64,000 nt of DNA from Thalassobius sp050633445 (GTDB taxonomy: Bacteria; Pseudomonadota; Alphaproteobacteria; Rhodobacterales; Rhodobacteraceae). The position numbers and the translations under genes are program-made. Positions 1 through 8,032 of this stretch are shown in pieces (the stretch's first letter is position 1; every line of letters starts with the position of its first letter). The stretch lies in contig JBOEGN010000003.1 in NCBI GenBank assembly GCA_050633445.1, positions 1 through 64,000 of the forward strand, in the 5' to 3' direction. The notes beneath the pieces were generated by a model that worked only from the letters and a program-made list of their open reading frames with translations, was not told where the DNA came from and did no database searches.

Positions 1-674
1 TGTCGGCGATTGCCATCGTCTATACCTCGCTGGTCGCGCTGGTGCAGCAGGATATGAAAAAGCTGATCGCCTATAGCTCGGTTGCGCATATGGGCTATGT
101 CACCATGGGTATCTTTGCAGCCAACCAACAAGGGATCGACGGCGCGATCTTCCAGATGATCAGCCACGGCTTCATCTCGGGCGCGTTGTTCCTGTGCGTG
201 GGCGTCATCTATGACCGTATGCACACCCGCGAGATCGAGGCCTATGGCGGTCTAGTCACGCGGATGCCAGCCTATGCGCTGATCTTTATGTTCTTCACCA
301 TGGCGAATGTGGGCCTGCCGGGCACCTCGGGCTTTGTCGGAGAATTCCTGACGCTGATGGGCATTTTCCAGGTCAACACCTGGGTGGCGCTGATCGCGAC
401 CTCGGGCGTGATCTTCTCGGCGGCTTATGCGCTGTGGCTGTACCGCCGCGTCGTATTTGGTGACCTGATCAAGGAAAGCCTGAAGACCATCAAGGACATG
501 ACCGCCCGCGAAAAGGCGATCTTTGCACCGCTGGTCTTCATGACCGTGCTGCTGGGGGTCTACCCGGCGCTGGTCACCGACATCATTGGCCCCTCGGTCG
601 AGGCGCTGATCCACAACTATGAACTGGCCCTTGCGGACGCCCCTGGCGCAACGCAAGTCGCCGCATCGCACTGA
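1..674 (+). CDS. nuoM: NADH-quinone oxidoreductase subunit M (3' part)
   Basis: C-terminal part of the NuoM/ND4 proton-pumping subunit of membrane complex I. The reading frame is already open at base 3, so the start lies outside the window. The motif LIAYSSVAHMGY, typical of the antiporter-like subunits, falls near the beginning. It is followed by several hydrophobic segments and a short polar tail. NuoN begins 17 nt downstream, as expected in a nuo operon. The family is clear from the motif and the neighbour; only about 224 residues are visible. Confidence 0.95.
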   Translation, partial: SAIAIVYTSLVALVQQDMKKLIAYSSVAHMGYVTMGIFAANQQGIDGAIFQMISHGFISGALFLCVGVIYDRMHTREIEAYGGLVTRMPAYALIFMFFTMANVGLPGTSGFVGEFLTLMGIFQVNTWVALIATSGVIFSAAYALWLYRRVVFGDLIKESLKTIKDMTAREKAIFAPLVFMTVLLGVYPALVTDIIGPSVEALIHNYELALADAPGATQVAASH

Positions 675-691
675 AACGGGAGCCCTGAGAG

Positions 692-2140
692 ATGATCCAG
701 GCTGATCTGAATATTGTCCTGCCGGAAATCCTTCTGTCGGTATACGCGATGCTGGCGCTGGTCCTGGCTGTTTATACCGGAAAGGACCGGCTGGCCGGTC
801 TGCTGACTTGGGCCACCGCGGCCGTGCTGGTGCTGGTCGCCGCATGGATCGGCATCGGCGGTTCGGGCACCAACGTTGCCTTTGACGGCATGTTCAACGA
901 CGACGCCTTTGCGCGCTTTGCCAAGGTCGTCATCCTGCTGGGCGGCGCCGCCGTTCTGGTCATGAGCCAGGATTACATGGCTCGCAAAGGCTTGCTGAGG
1001 TTCGAATACCCGGTGCTGGTCGTGCTGGCCACGGTTGGCATGATGGTGATGGTGTCCGCCGGTGACCTGATGGCCCTGTATATGGGGTTGGAGCTGCAAT
1101 CCCTGTCGCTCTATGTTGTTGCCTCGATGCGTCGTGACAGCGCGAAATCGACCGAGGCAGGCATGAAGTATTTCGTGTTGGGCGCTTTGTCCTCAGGCCT
1201 GCTGCTGTACGGCTCGTCGCTGGTTTACGGCTTTGCTGGCACCACGCTGTTCTCGGGCATTATTCAGGCCGCGTCGGACGGTCATGCCTCGTTGGGTATG
1301 CTGTTCGGTCTGGTCTTTGTTGTCTCGGGCCTTGCGTTCAAGATCTCGGCTGTACCGTTCCACATGTGGACCCCGGACGTTTACGAGGGCGCGCCGACTC
1401 CGGTCACCGCCTTTTTCGCCACCGCACCCAAGATGGCTGCGATGGGCCTGTTCGCCCGCGTGATGCATGACGCCTTTGGTGACGTGGTTGCCGACTGGCA
1501 GCAGATCATTTCCTTGCTGGCGGTTCTGTCCATGTTCCTGGGCGCCGTGGCTGCGATCGGTCAGACCAATATCAAACGCCTGATGGCCTATTCCTCGATC
1601 GCTCATATGGGCTATGCAATGATGGGTCTGGCGGCTGGCACTGCATTCGGCGTGCAGGCACTGCTGGTCTATATGGCGATCTACGTCACCATGAATGTTG
1701 GCACCTTTGCCTTCATCCTGTCGATGGAGAAAGACGGCCAGCCGGTCACCGATATCAAGTCGCTGAACATGTATTCCAAACGCGAGCCGGGTAAGGCTTT
1801 GGCCGTGCTGATCCTGATGTTCAGCCTGGCCGGTGTGCCGCCTCTGGTTGGCTTCTTTGGTAAGTTCTACGTGCTACAAGCCGCCTACGAGGCTGGTCTG
1901 ATCTGGCTGGCGGTTCTGGGCGTGATCGCCTCGGTCATCGGCGCGTTTTATTACCTGCGCATCGTGTTCTACATGTACTTCGGTGAAGAGGGCGAAGGCC
2001 TGGACAAAAACCGCTCTCCGGTGCTGTGGGGCTTTTTGATGGCCAGCGCTGCTGTGATCGGTTTGGCCTGGCTGCCCGGGATCGACCTGCTGGGCATCGA
2101 AAGCATCGCGACGGCAGCTGCCGAAGCACTGGTCAACTAA
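692..2140 (+). CDS. nuoN: NADH-quinone oxidoreductase subunit N
   Basis: Antiporter-like inner-membrane subunit of complex I (482 residues, usual length). It is hydrophobic throughout, with about 14 predicted membrane segments. Hallmarks are the stretch KISAVPFHMWTPDVYEGAP near residues 217-235 and NIKRLMAYSSIAHMGY near 290-305, which carry the conserved Lys/His of the proton channel. A GAGAG purine run precedes the ATG. It is the last nuo gene, because a strong hairpin terminator follows 26 nt after its stop. Confidence 0.97.
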   Translation: MIQADLNIVLPEILLSVYAMLALVLAVYTGKDRLAGLLTWATAAVLVLVAAWIGIGGSGTNVAFDGMFNDDAFARFAKVVILLGGAAVLVMSQDYMARKGLLRFEYPVLVVLATVGMMVMVSAGDLMALYMGLELQSLSLYVVASMRRDSAKSTEAGMKYFVLGALSSGLLLYGSSLVYGFAGTTLFSGIIQAASDGHASLGMLFGLVFVVSGLAFKISAVPFHMWTPDVYEGAPTPVTAFFATAPKMAAMGLFARVMHDAFGDVVADWQQIISLLAVLSMFLGAVAAIGQTNIKRLMAYSSIAHMGYAMMGLAAGTAFGVQALLVYMAIYVTMNVGTFAFILSMEKDGQPVTDIKSLNMYSKREPGKALAVLILMFSLAGVPPLVGFFGKFYVLQAAYEAGLIWLAVLGVIASVIGAFYYLRIVFYMYFGEEGEGLDKNRSPVLWGFLMASAAVIGLAWLPGIDLLGIESIATAAAEALVN

Positions 2141-2166
2141 GATCGACGGACCACTGACATCCAAAT

Positions 2167-2200
2167 GCGACGCGTCTTCGGGCGCGTCGCTTTGCGTTTT
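2167..2200 (+). terminator. Intrinsic terminator of the nuo operon
   Basis: The arms GCGACGCG (2167-2174) and CGCGTCGC (2183-2190) are perfectly complementary. The loop closes further as U-G and C-G around a UUCG tetraloop. A T-rich tail (TTTGCGTTTT) follows. This ends nuo transcription and also shows that the longer ATG at 2165 for the next gene would start inside a terminator. Confidence 0.85.
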
Positions 2201-2218
2201 AGCACCGGGAATTTGCTC

Positions 2219-2968
2219 ATGATGGATTGGCCGCAGGGCTATGGCCGCCGCGTTCTGGACAGCGTTGACAGCACCAATGCCGAGGCCACGCGGATCGCCC
2301 CCGATCTCATTGGCCCCGAATGGATTCTGGCCCTGCGTCAGACTCAAGGGCGGGGGCGGCGTGGTCGGCCTTGGGCTGATCCAGGCGGAAATTTCTCGGC
2401 CACATTGGTCATGCGTCCCAACGAGGCACCCGACCGCGTGGCGCTGCGTTCATTCCTGGCGGCTTTAGCGCTGTATGACGCTTGCGTCGCTGCGACGGGG
2501 CGCGAGGATCTGTTCAGCCTCAAGTGGCCCAATGATGTGCTGCTGAGCGGCGGTAAACTGGCGGGTATCCTGCTGGAAAGCGCGGGCGGCGCACAGGGCG
2601 TCAGCCATATCGCGATTGGGATCGGGGTGAACCTGACCTCGGTGCCGGAGGCAGGCGATTTGGAACAGCGCTCGGTCCCGCCGGTGTCGATTTTCTCGGA
2701 AACCGGACTGCGCATCGCTCCGCAGGATTTTCTGGACTTGCTGGCGCCAGCCTATGCCCAGCACGAAACAACGTTCCAGACCTATGGCTTTGCCCCAATC
2801 CGTGAGTTGTGGCTGTCTCGCGCGGCCAAACTGGGCGAGGTCATCACCGCCAGAACCATGCGTCACGAGATCACCGGGGTGTTCGAGACAGTAGACGCGG
2901 CGGGCAATATTGTCCTATCCACGCCGGAAGGGCGCGAAACGGTCCCTGCGGCCGAGATTTTCTTCTGA
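2219..2968 (+). CDS. birA: Biotin--[acetyl-CoA-carboxylase] ligase
   Basis: Activates biotin to biotinyl-AMP and attaches it to the carboxyl carrier protein. The biotin-protein-ligase signatures are all visible: GRGRRGRPW (ATP/biotin loop), KWPNDV and GIGVNL, then a small SH3-like C-terminal domain. There is no N-terminal helix-turn-helix, so this is the monofunctional class and not a BirA repressor. I chose ATG 2219 (ATG 2222 also possible) because the upstream ATG at 2165 overlaps the nuo terminator, and GGGA lies 8 nt before 2219. coaX follows after 12 nt, suggesting co-transcription. Confidence 0.92.
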   Translation: MMDWPQGYGRRVLDSVDSTNAEATRIAPDLIGPEWILALRQTQGRGRRGRPWADPGGNFSATLVMRPNEAPDRVALRSFLAALALYDACVAATGREDLFSLKWPNDVLLSGGKLAGILLESAGGAQGVSHIAIGIGVNLTSVPEAGDLEQRSVPPVSIFSETGLRIAPQDFLDLLAPAYAQHETTFQTYGFAPIRELWLSRAAKLGEVITARTMRHEITGVFETVDAAGNIVLSTPEGRETVPAAEIFF

Positions 2969-2980
2969 GGAGGCTCAAGC

Positions 2981-3760
2981 ATGCTTCTTGCCATTGATTG
3001 CGGCAACACCAACACGGTTTTTTCCATCTGGGACGGAGAGAAAATCCGTTGCACTCTGCGGACGGCCACCGATCATCAGCGGACAGCCGACCAGTATTTC
3101 GTCTGGCTTGACCGGCTGTTGCAGCACCATGAAATCGACATGGATATCAACGCGGTTATCATCAGCACGACGGTGCCACGGGTGGTGTTTAACCTGCGCG
3201 TGCTGGCAGATCGCTACTTTGGTTGTCGCCCGCTGGTCGTTGGACGCCCCGATTGTCTGTTGCCTGCGCCTTCGCGCGTGGATGCGGGCACGCAAGTCGG
3301 GCCGGACCGTCTGGTCAACACCGCTGGCGCCTATGATCGCTATGGCGGAGACCTGATCGTGGTGGATTTTGGCACGGCGACTACCTTTGATGTGGTCGAT
3401 CAGGACGGCGCCTATGTAGGCGGCGTGATCGCGCCGGGGGTGAACCTGTCGCTGTCCGCGCTGCACAAGATGGCCGCTGCCCTGCCGCATGTCGACGTGA
3501 CCAAACCTACCAAAGTGATCGGCACCAATACGGTCGCCTGTATGCAAAGCGGCATTTTTTGGGGCTATGTCGGCTTGGTGGGCGGGATTTGCGAGCAAAT
3601 CAAGGCCGAACACAAGCGTCCTATGCGTGTGATTTCGACGGGGGGGCTTGCACCTCTGTTCGGTCAGGGGGATACACTGTTTGACGTTTTCGACGAATTT
3701 CTGACTGTGCACGGCCTGACGGTCATTCACAACTACAATAAGGACCAGGGCAACATATGA
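2981..3760 (+). CDS. coaX: Type III pantothenate kinase
   Basis: Catalyses the first step of CoA synthesis, phosphorylation of pantothenate. It is 259 residues long with the acetate/sugar kinase fold of the CoaX family. The N-terminal AIDCGNTNT phosphate loop, DRLVN near 109, GTATTFD near 130 and GGVIAPG near 147 are visible. A strong GAGGAGG ribosome-binding site precedes the ATG. Its stop overlaps the next ATG by 4 nt (ATGA at 3757-3760), so it is translationally coupled to rnj. Confidence 0.95.
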   Translation: MLLAIDCGNTNTVFSIWDGEKIRCTLRTATDHQRTADQYFVWLDRLLQHHEIDMDINAVIISTTVPRVVFNLRVLADRYFGCRPLVVGRPDCLLPAPSRVDAGTQVGPDRLVNTAGAYDRYGGDLIVVDFGTATTFDVVDQDGAYVGGVIAPGVNLSLSALHKMAAALPHVDVTKPTKVIGTNTVACMQSGIFWGYVGLVGGICEQIKAEHKRPMRVISTGGLAPLFGQGDTLFDVFDEFLTVHGLTVIHNYNKDQGNI

Positions 3761-5424
3761 GCAATGAACGACTGATTTACCTCCCTCTCGGTGGTGGGGG
3801 GGACATTGGAATGAATTGCTATGTCTACGGCTATGGCCCCGCAGATAACGAGCGGCTGATCCTTGTGGATATGGGCGTGACCTTTCCTGACATGGACGGC
3901 TCGCCGGGTGTGAACCTGATCATGCCGGACATCACCTGGCTGGAAGAACGTAAAAACCAGCTTGAGGCCGTGTTCATCACCCACGCGCACGAAGACCACG
4001 TCGGCGCCGTCGGACACCTGTATGAAAAGCTGGGCGCACCGATCTATGCGCGGGCCTTTACCGCCAATATCGCGCGCGGCAAGCTGGCGGAATATGGTCT
4101 GTCGGACAAGACCGTTCGCACCGTGTCGGCCTTCCCCGAGGTGGTTAAGGCGGGCCCGTTCGAGGTGTCCTTCCTGCCGATCTCGCATTCGATCCCCGAA
4201 AGCAGCGCGCTGGTCATCGACAGCCCCGATGGCCGAGTCGTGCATACCGGCGACTTCAAACTGGACCCGACCCCGATCGTTGGCGAACCGTTTGATCCGG
4301 TCCTGTGGGGCAAGGTCGCTGAAAAGGGCGTGAAGGCGCTGATCTGCGATTCCACCAATGTTTTCAGCCCCGTAGCGGGCCGTTCTGAGGCCAGCATCGC
4401 CGATGAGGTCACCAATCTGGTGGCCGAGGCCAAGCAGATGGTTGTGGCTACGACATTTGCCTCGAACGTCGCGCGGGTGAAAACTCTGGCCGAAGCAGGG
4501 GAGCGGGCCGGGCGCTCGATCTGTCTGATGGGCCGGGCGATGAACCGGATGATCCAGGCGTCGGTGGAAACCGGTGTTCTGACCGATTTCCCCAAGGTGA
4601 TCAGCCCCGAGGATGCGCGCAGCCTGCCGCGAGAAAACGTGATGCTGCTGGTGACTGGCAGCCAGGGCGAACGCCGCGCCGCCAGCGCGCAACTGGCCAA
4701 CGGCAAATATAACGGTATCACCCTGAAAGAGGGCGACCTGTTCCTGTTCTCCTCGAAAACCATTCCGGGCAATGAACGCGGCGTGATCCGCATCATGAAC
4801 CAGTTCTCGGAAATGGGTGTGGATATCGTGGATGACACAGGCGGGCGCTACCACGTGTCGGGCCATGCCAACCGTCCCGATCTGATCGAGATGCACAAGC
4901 TGATGAAGCCGCAAATGGTTGTGCCGATGCATGGCGAACACCGCCACCTGCGTGAACACGCGAAACTGGCCAAATCGAACGGCATGCAGTCGATTGTTGC
5001 GTCTAACGGCGTGATGGTGAACCTGTCAGGCAACGAACCCACAGTCGCGGGCTACGTGGAAACCGGGCGGCTGTATCTGGATGGCTCGGTTCTGATCGGC
5101 GCATTGGATGGCATCGTGCGTGACCGGATTCGCATGGCGTTGAACGGGCATGTTCTGGTCACCGTGCTGATCGACGAAGAGAACGAGCTGCTGGGCGAAC
5201 CCTGGTGCGAAGTCAAAGGTCTGCCCGAGCTGGGTAAGTCCAAAGCCCCGCTTGTCGATGTCCTCGAGGAAGACCTGGATCAGTTCCTGGGCCGCGCCAA
5301 GCGCACGACCCTCAAGGATGATGACAAGTTGGAAACCGAGCTGAAAAAGATTGTCCGCAAGTCCGCGCAGGATGAGATCGGCAAGAAACCCGAGGTCACT
5401 GTGGTGGTCAGCCGGCTGGCCTGA
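3757..5424 (+). CDS. rnj: Ribonuclease J
   Basis: Metallo-beta-lactamase/beta-CASP ribonuclease with 5'-3' exo- and endonuclease activity in RNA turnover and processing. It is 555 residues long. The zinc-binding motif HAHEDHVGAV sits near residue 74, a conserved HS near 145, HTGDFKLD near 165, and CDSTNV in the beta-CASP part. A C-terminal RNase J domain follows. The gene is coupled to coaX by ATGA and is closed by the bidirectional terminator at 5444-5474. Confidence 0.95.
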   Translation: MSNERLIYLPLGGGGDIGMNCYVYGYGPADNERLILVDMGVTFPDMDGSPGVNLIMPDITWLEERKNQLEAVFITHAHEDHVGAVGHLYEKLGAPIYARAFTANIARGKLAEYGLSDKTVRTVSAFPEVVKAGPFEVSFLPISHSIPESSALVIDSPDGRVVHTGDFKLDPTPIVGEPFDPVLWGKVAEKGVKALICDSTNVFSPVAGRSEASIADEVTNLVAEAKQMVVATTFASNVARVKTLAEAGERAGRSICLMGRAMNRMIQASVETGVLTDFPKVISPEDARSLPRENVMLLVTGSQGERRAASAQLANGKYNGITLKEGDLFLFSSKTIPGNERGVIRIMNQFSEMGVDIVDDTGGRYHVSGHANRPDLIEMHKLMKPQMVVPMHGEHRHLREHAKLAKSNGMQSIVASNGVMVNLSGNEPTVAGYVETGRLYLDGSVLIGALDGIVRDRIRMALNGHVLVTVLIDEENELLGEPWCEVKGLPELGKSKAPLVDVLEEDLDQFLGRAKRTTLKDDDKLETELKKIVRKSAQDEIGKKPEVTVVVSRLA

Positions 5425-5443
5425 TCTCTACAGTCCTGAAACG

Positions 5444-5474
5444 AAAAAAGCGCCCCAAATTGGGGCGCTTTTTT
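5444..5474. terminator. Bidirectional intrinsic terminator
   Basis: A run of six A, the arms GCGCCCC (5450-5456) and GGGGCGC (5462-5468), then a run of six T. Because A-tract and T-tract flank a symmetric hairpin, it can end transcription of rnj (+) and of the convergent DEAD-box helicase gene (-). Confidence 0.92.
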
Positions 5475-5492
5475 GTTTGGATTGTCAGCGGC

Positions 5493-6947
5493 TTAGCTGG
5501 CGCGCCGCTCTTCAAAGCTCAGCGCGATAAAGCTGGGCAGGTGATCGCCCATGCCGACCACTTTGTTGTCACGTCCACCGCGCCCACGGTTCTGTTGTTT
5601 CTTGGGCTGCTGCTGTGGTTGCTGTTTTTGCGGTTCGGGCTGCTGCTGAATTTCCGGCGCGGCCTCGACCTTGGCGGTGCTTTTCCGAGAGCGCGTGGAT
5701 TTCGCGCGCGCAGGCTTCTCGGCCTTCTCTTCGGGCTTCGCTTCAGATTTCACTGCCGGTTTTTCAGCAGTTTTATCGGCTTTGGCGGCCTTTTTGGCCT
5801 GAACCGGGTTCTCGACGCGCGGGATTTCCATTTTCACCAGCGCTTCGATCGCGTCAAAGTTCTTTTCGTCCCGTGGCGTGCAGATCATCAGCGCGGTGCC
5901 TTCGCGCCCGGCACGACCGGTGCGGCCGATACGGTGCACGTAATCCTCGGAATGCGAGGGCACATCAAAGTTGAACACGTGGCTGACGTTCGGAATATCC
6001 AGGCCACGCGCGGCAACATCCGAGGCTACCAGGAACCGCAACGAGCCATCGCGGAACCCGTCCAGGGTTTTCGTGCGGTGGCTTTGGTCCAGATCACCGT
6101 GGATCGGCGAGGCGTCATAGCCGTATTTCTTCAGGCTTTTGGCGGTGATATCCACATCAACCTTGCGGTTGCAGAAGATGATCGCGTTTTTGCACTTTTC
6201 GCCTTCGGATTCGATCAGCGCGCGCAAAAGCGTACGTTTTTCACTGCCTTCGCGGTCACGACGCGAGGGTTTCATCATCACCACGCCCTGCGTGATGGTT
6301 TCCGAAGTCGTGGCCTGGCGCGCAACCTCGATCCGCTCAGGGGCGGAGAGGAAAGTGTTGGTGATCCGCTCGATCTCGGGCGCCATGGTGGCGCTAAAGA
6401 ACAGCGTTTGGCGGGTGAACGGAGTCATGCTGAAGATGCGTTCGATATCAGGGATAAAGCCCATATCCAGCATCCGGTCAGCCTCGTCCACGACCATGAT
6501 CTGAACGCCGGTCAGCAGCAGTTTGCCACGTTCGAAATGGTCCAGCAGACGGCCGGGGGTCGCAATCAGAACGTCCACACCACGGTCAATCAGCGCGTCC
6601 TGTTCCTTGAACGAAACGCCGCCGATCAGCAGCGCCTTGGTCAGTTTCATGTGCTTGGTGTAGGTGTCGAAGTTTTCCGCCACCTGAGCGGCCAATTCGC
6701 GCGTGGGGCACAGAACCAGGCTGCGCGGCATCCGGGCACGGGCGCGGCCTTTGGCCAGCATGGTGATCATCGGCAGGGTAAAACTGGCGGTCTTACCAGT
6801 GCCTGTCTGGGCGATGCCCAGAACGTCGCGGCCTTCCAATGCGGGTGGAATGGCGCCAGCCTGAATCGGGGTCGGCTTTTCATAGCCAGCCTCGTCAATT
6901 GCTTTCAGGACTTTCGGATCGAGTTTCAGATCAGAGAATTTTGTCAT
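5493..6947 (-). CDS. DEAD-box RNA helicase (RhlE-like)
   Basis: ATP-dependent RNA unwinding in RNA decay, ribosome assembly or cold adaptation. It is 484 residues long. In order: Q-motif region, AQTGTGKT (Walker A), VDEADRMLD (DEAD box), FSAT (motif III), RGLDIP (motif V) and HRIGRTGRAG (motif VI). After about residue 375 the protein becomes a low-complexity Lys/Ala/Glu tail, then a Gln/Pro-rich stretch and an RGRGGRD patch, which probably binds RNA. Several paralogous subfamilies exist, so no gene symbol is given. Confidence 0.93.
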   Translation of the reverse strand: MTKFSDLKLDPKVLKAIDEAGYEKPTPIQAGAIPPALEGRDVLGIAQTGTGKTASFTLPMITMLAKGRARARMPRSLVLCPTRELAAQVAENFDTYTKHMKLTKALLIGGVSFKEQDALIDRGVDVLIATPGRLLDHFERGKLLLTGVQIMVVDEADRMLDMGFIPDIERIFSMTPFTRQTLFFSATMAPEIERITNTFLSAPERIEVARQATTSETITQGVVMMKPSRRDREGSEKRTLLRALIESEGEKCKNAIIFCNRKVDVDITAKSLKKYGYDASPIHGDLDQSHRTKTLDGFRDGSLRFLVASDVAARGLDIPNVSHVFNFDVPSHSEDYVHRIGRTGRAGREGTALMICTPRDEKNFDAIEALVKMEIPRVENPVQAKKAAKADKTAEKPAVKSEAKPEEKAEKPARAKSTRSRKSTAKVEAAPEIQQQPEPQKQQPQQQPKKQQNRGRGGRDNKVVGMGDHLPSFIALSFEERRAS

Positions 6948-7078
6948 GTGTATCCGTTGTTTACGGACACGTCTTGGCCCGTAGCATCAGGGAAGGGTGG
7001 GCCCGTTTAGCCCGTGGCAGCTGCCTGTTAGTCTTCCTGTGCGCGGGGTGTACCCGAAACTGTCGTCTGGGTCAACTT

Positions 7079-8032
7079 TTACGAATGTTGCGGGGGATGC
7101 GGGTGGGCGAAGTGCAACACTCGCTTTTCGTCCAGCGCCAGGTCATGGCTGGACAGCAGATCATGGGCGCGTAGACGGGTCAGCAATTCGGGCGTAGCTG
7201 TACATACCTCGTCGTAGAACTTGCGCAGGCCGTCGTCACCGCCATCCTCGTAGATGGACGAGAACAACTGATGCATCGACAGGCCCCCTTGCAGGGCTTT
7301 TAGCTCGGATCGGTAGGACCCGCTGTTCAGGCGAAAGTGGAATGAGGCCAGGAAATCGGGCCAGGATTTTGCGTGCATGTGCAGCAACTCGGTCCCCGAG
7401 AGTTCAACTTGCCTAGGGTTCATGTCGTCGCCCAAAAGCACGTTGTGAATTTTGGCCTTCAGCCCGTCAACGCCGGTGCGATAGAACAGTTTTCCCTGCA
7501 CATGAGACAGAAACCCGCCGTTTAGATAGGCCCCGAAATTCGGATAGATTTCAGCGGCTTGCCGGTCACGTTCGGGGCGTTTCAGGGTGAGGCGCTTGAA
7601 ATGCGTTGTCTCGCTGGGCACCGGATTGGCCAGCGCCTCGCTGGGGCGGACGCGGGCGACAAGACAGTCCGCAGGAAGGGCTGCCAACTGTTTATGCAGG
7701 GGCGTTTGCGGCCAGAGAAACTCGTCCGCATCAATATGGATCAGCCAGTCGACCTCGATCCGACGTCTATAGGCATGGGCGGCGTTTGCGACCTGCCGAT
7801 TCTGGTGTTTTTTCGGACGCTGACGATTGCGGCGCGCCCAGAATTGCTCGGTACACAGCCGGACCCGCAACGCGGGATGGGCCTTTAGGCTGTCGACACC
7901 GTCCTGATCCGGGTCGTCCAAATACAGATAAATCCGGTGCGCCCCCAGCTCCAGATGATGCGCGCAGAAATTCTGAATGTCCTGAAGTGGAGCCTTGATA
8001 GTCGAGACGATTCCCCAGCGCGGCTTAGCCAT
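7079..8032 (-). CDS. Family 2-type glycosyltransferase (short paralogue)
   Basis: 317 residues, resembling the glycosyltransferase family-2 group common in roseobacters. The N-terminus reads WGIVSTIKAP, followed by a GAxxIYLYLDDP nucleotide-binding segment. Near residue 105 HIDADEFL carries the DxD metal/sugar-nucleotide motif. The start at 8032 (MAKPRWG) overlaps the upstream gene's stop by 8 nt, whereas a longer start would lie deep inside it. It resembles the C-terminal half of the upstream gene, so the pair probably arose by tandem duplication. The substrate is unknown. Confidence 0.8.
   Translation of the reverse strand: MAKPRWGIVSTIKAPLQDIQNFCAHHLELGAHRIYLYLDDPDQDGVDSLKAHPALRVRLCTEQFWARRNRQRPKKHQNRQVANAAHAYRRRIEVDWLIHIDADEFLWPQTPLHKQLAALPADCLVARVRPSEALANPVPSETTHFKRLTLKRPERDRQAAEIYPNFGAYLNGGFLSHVQGKLFYRTGVDGLKAKIHNVLLGDDMNPRQVELSGTELLHMHAKSWPDFLASFHFRLNSGSYRSELKALQGGLSMHQLFSSIYEDGGDDGLRKFYDEVCTATPELLTRLRAHDLLSSHDLALDEKRVLHFAHPHPPQHS

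Noticed and set aside
3733..4959. A 408-codon frame opposite ribonuclease J
   Set aside because: No family pattern, and the + strand carries the complete ribonuclease J.
5460..7010. A 516-codon open frame on the + strand opposite the DEAD-box helicase
   Set aside because: It is a codon-bias shadow; the - strand frame has all helicase motifs and the terminator position fits only the - strand gene.
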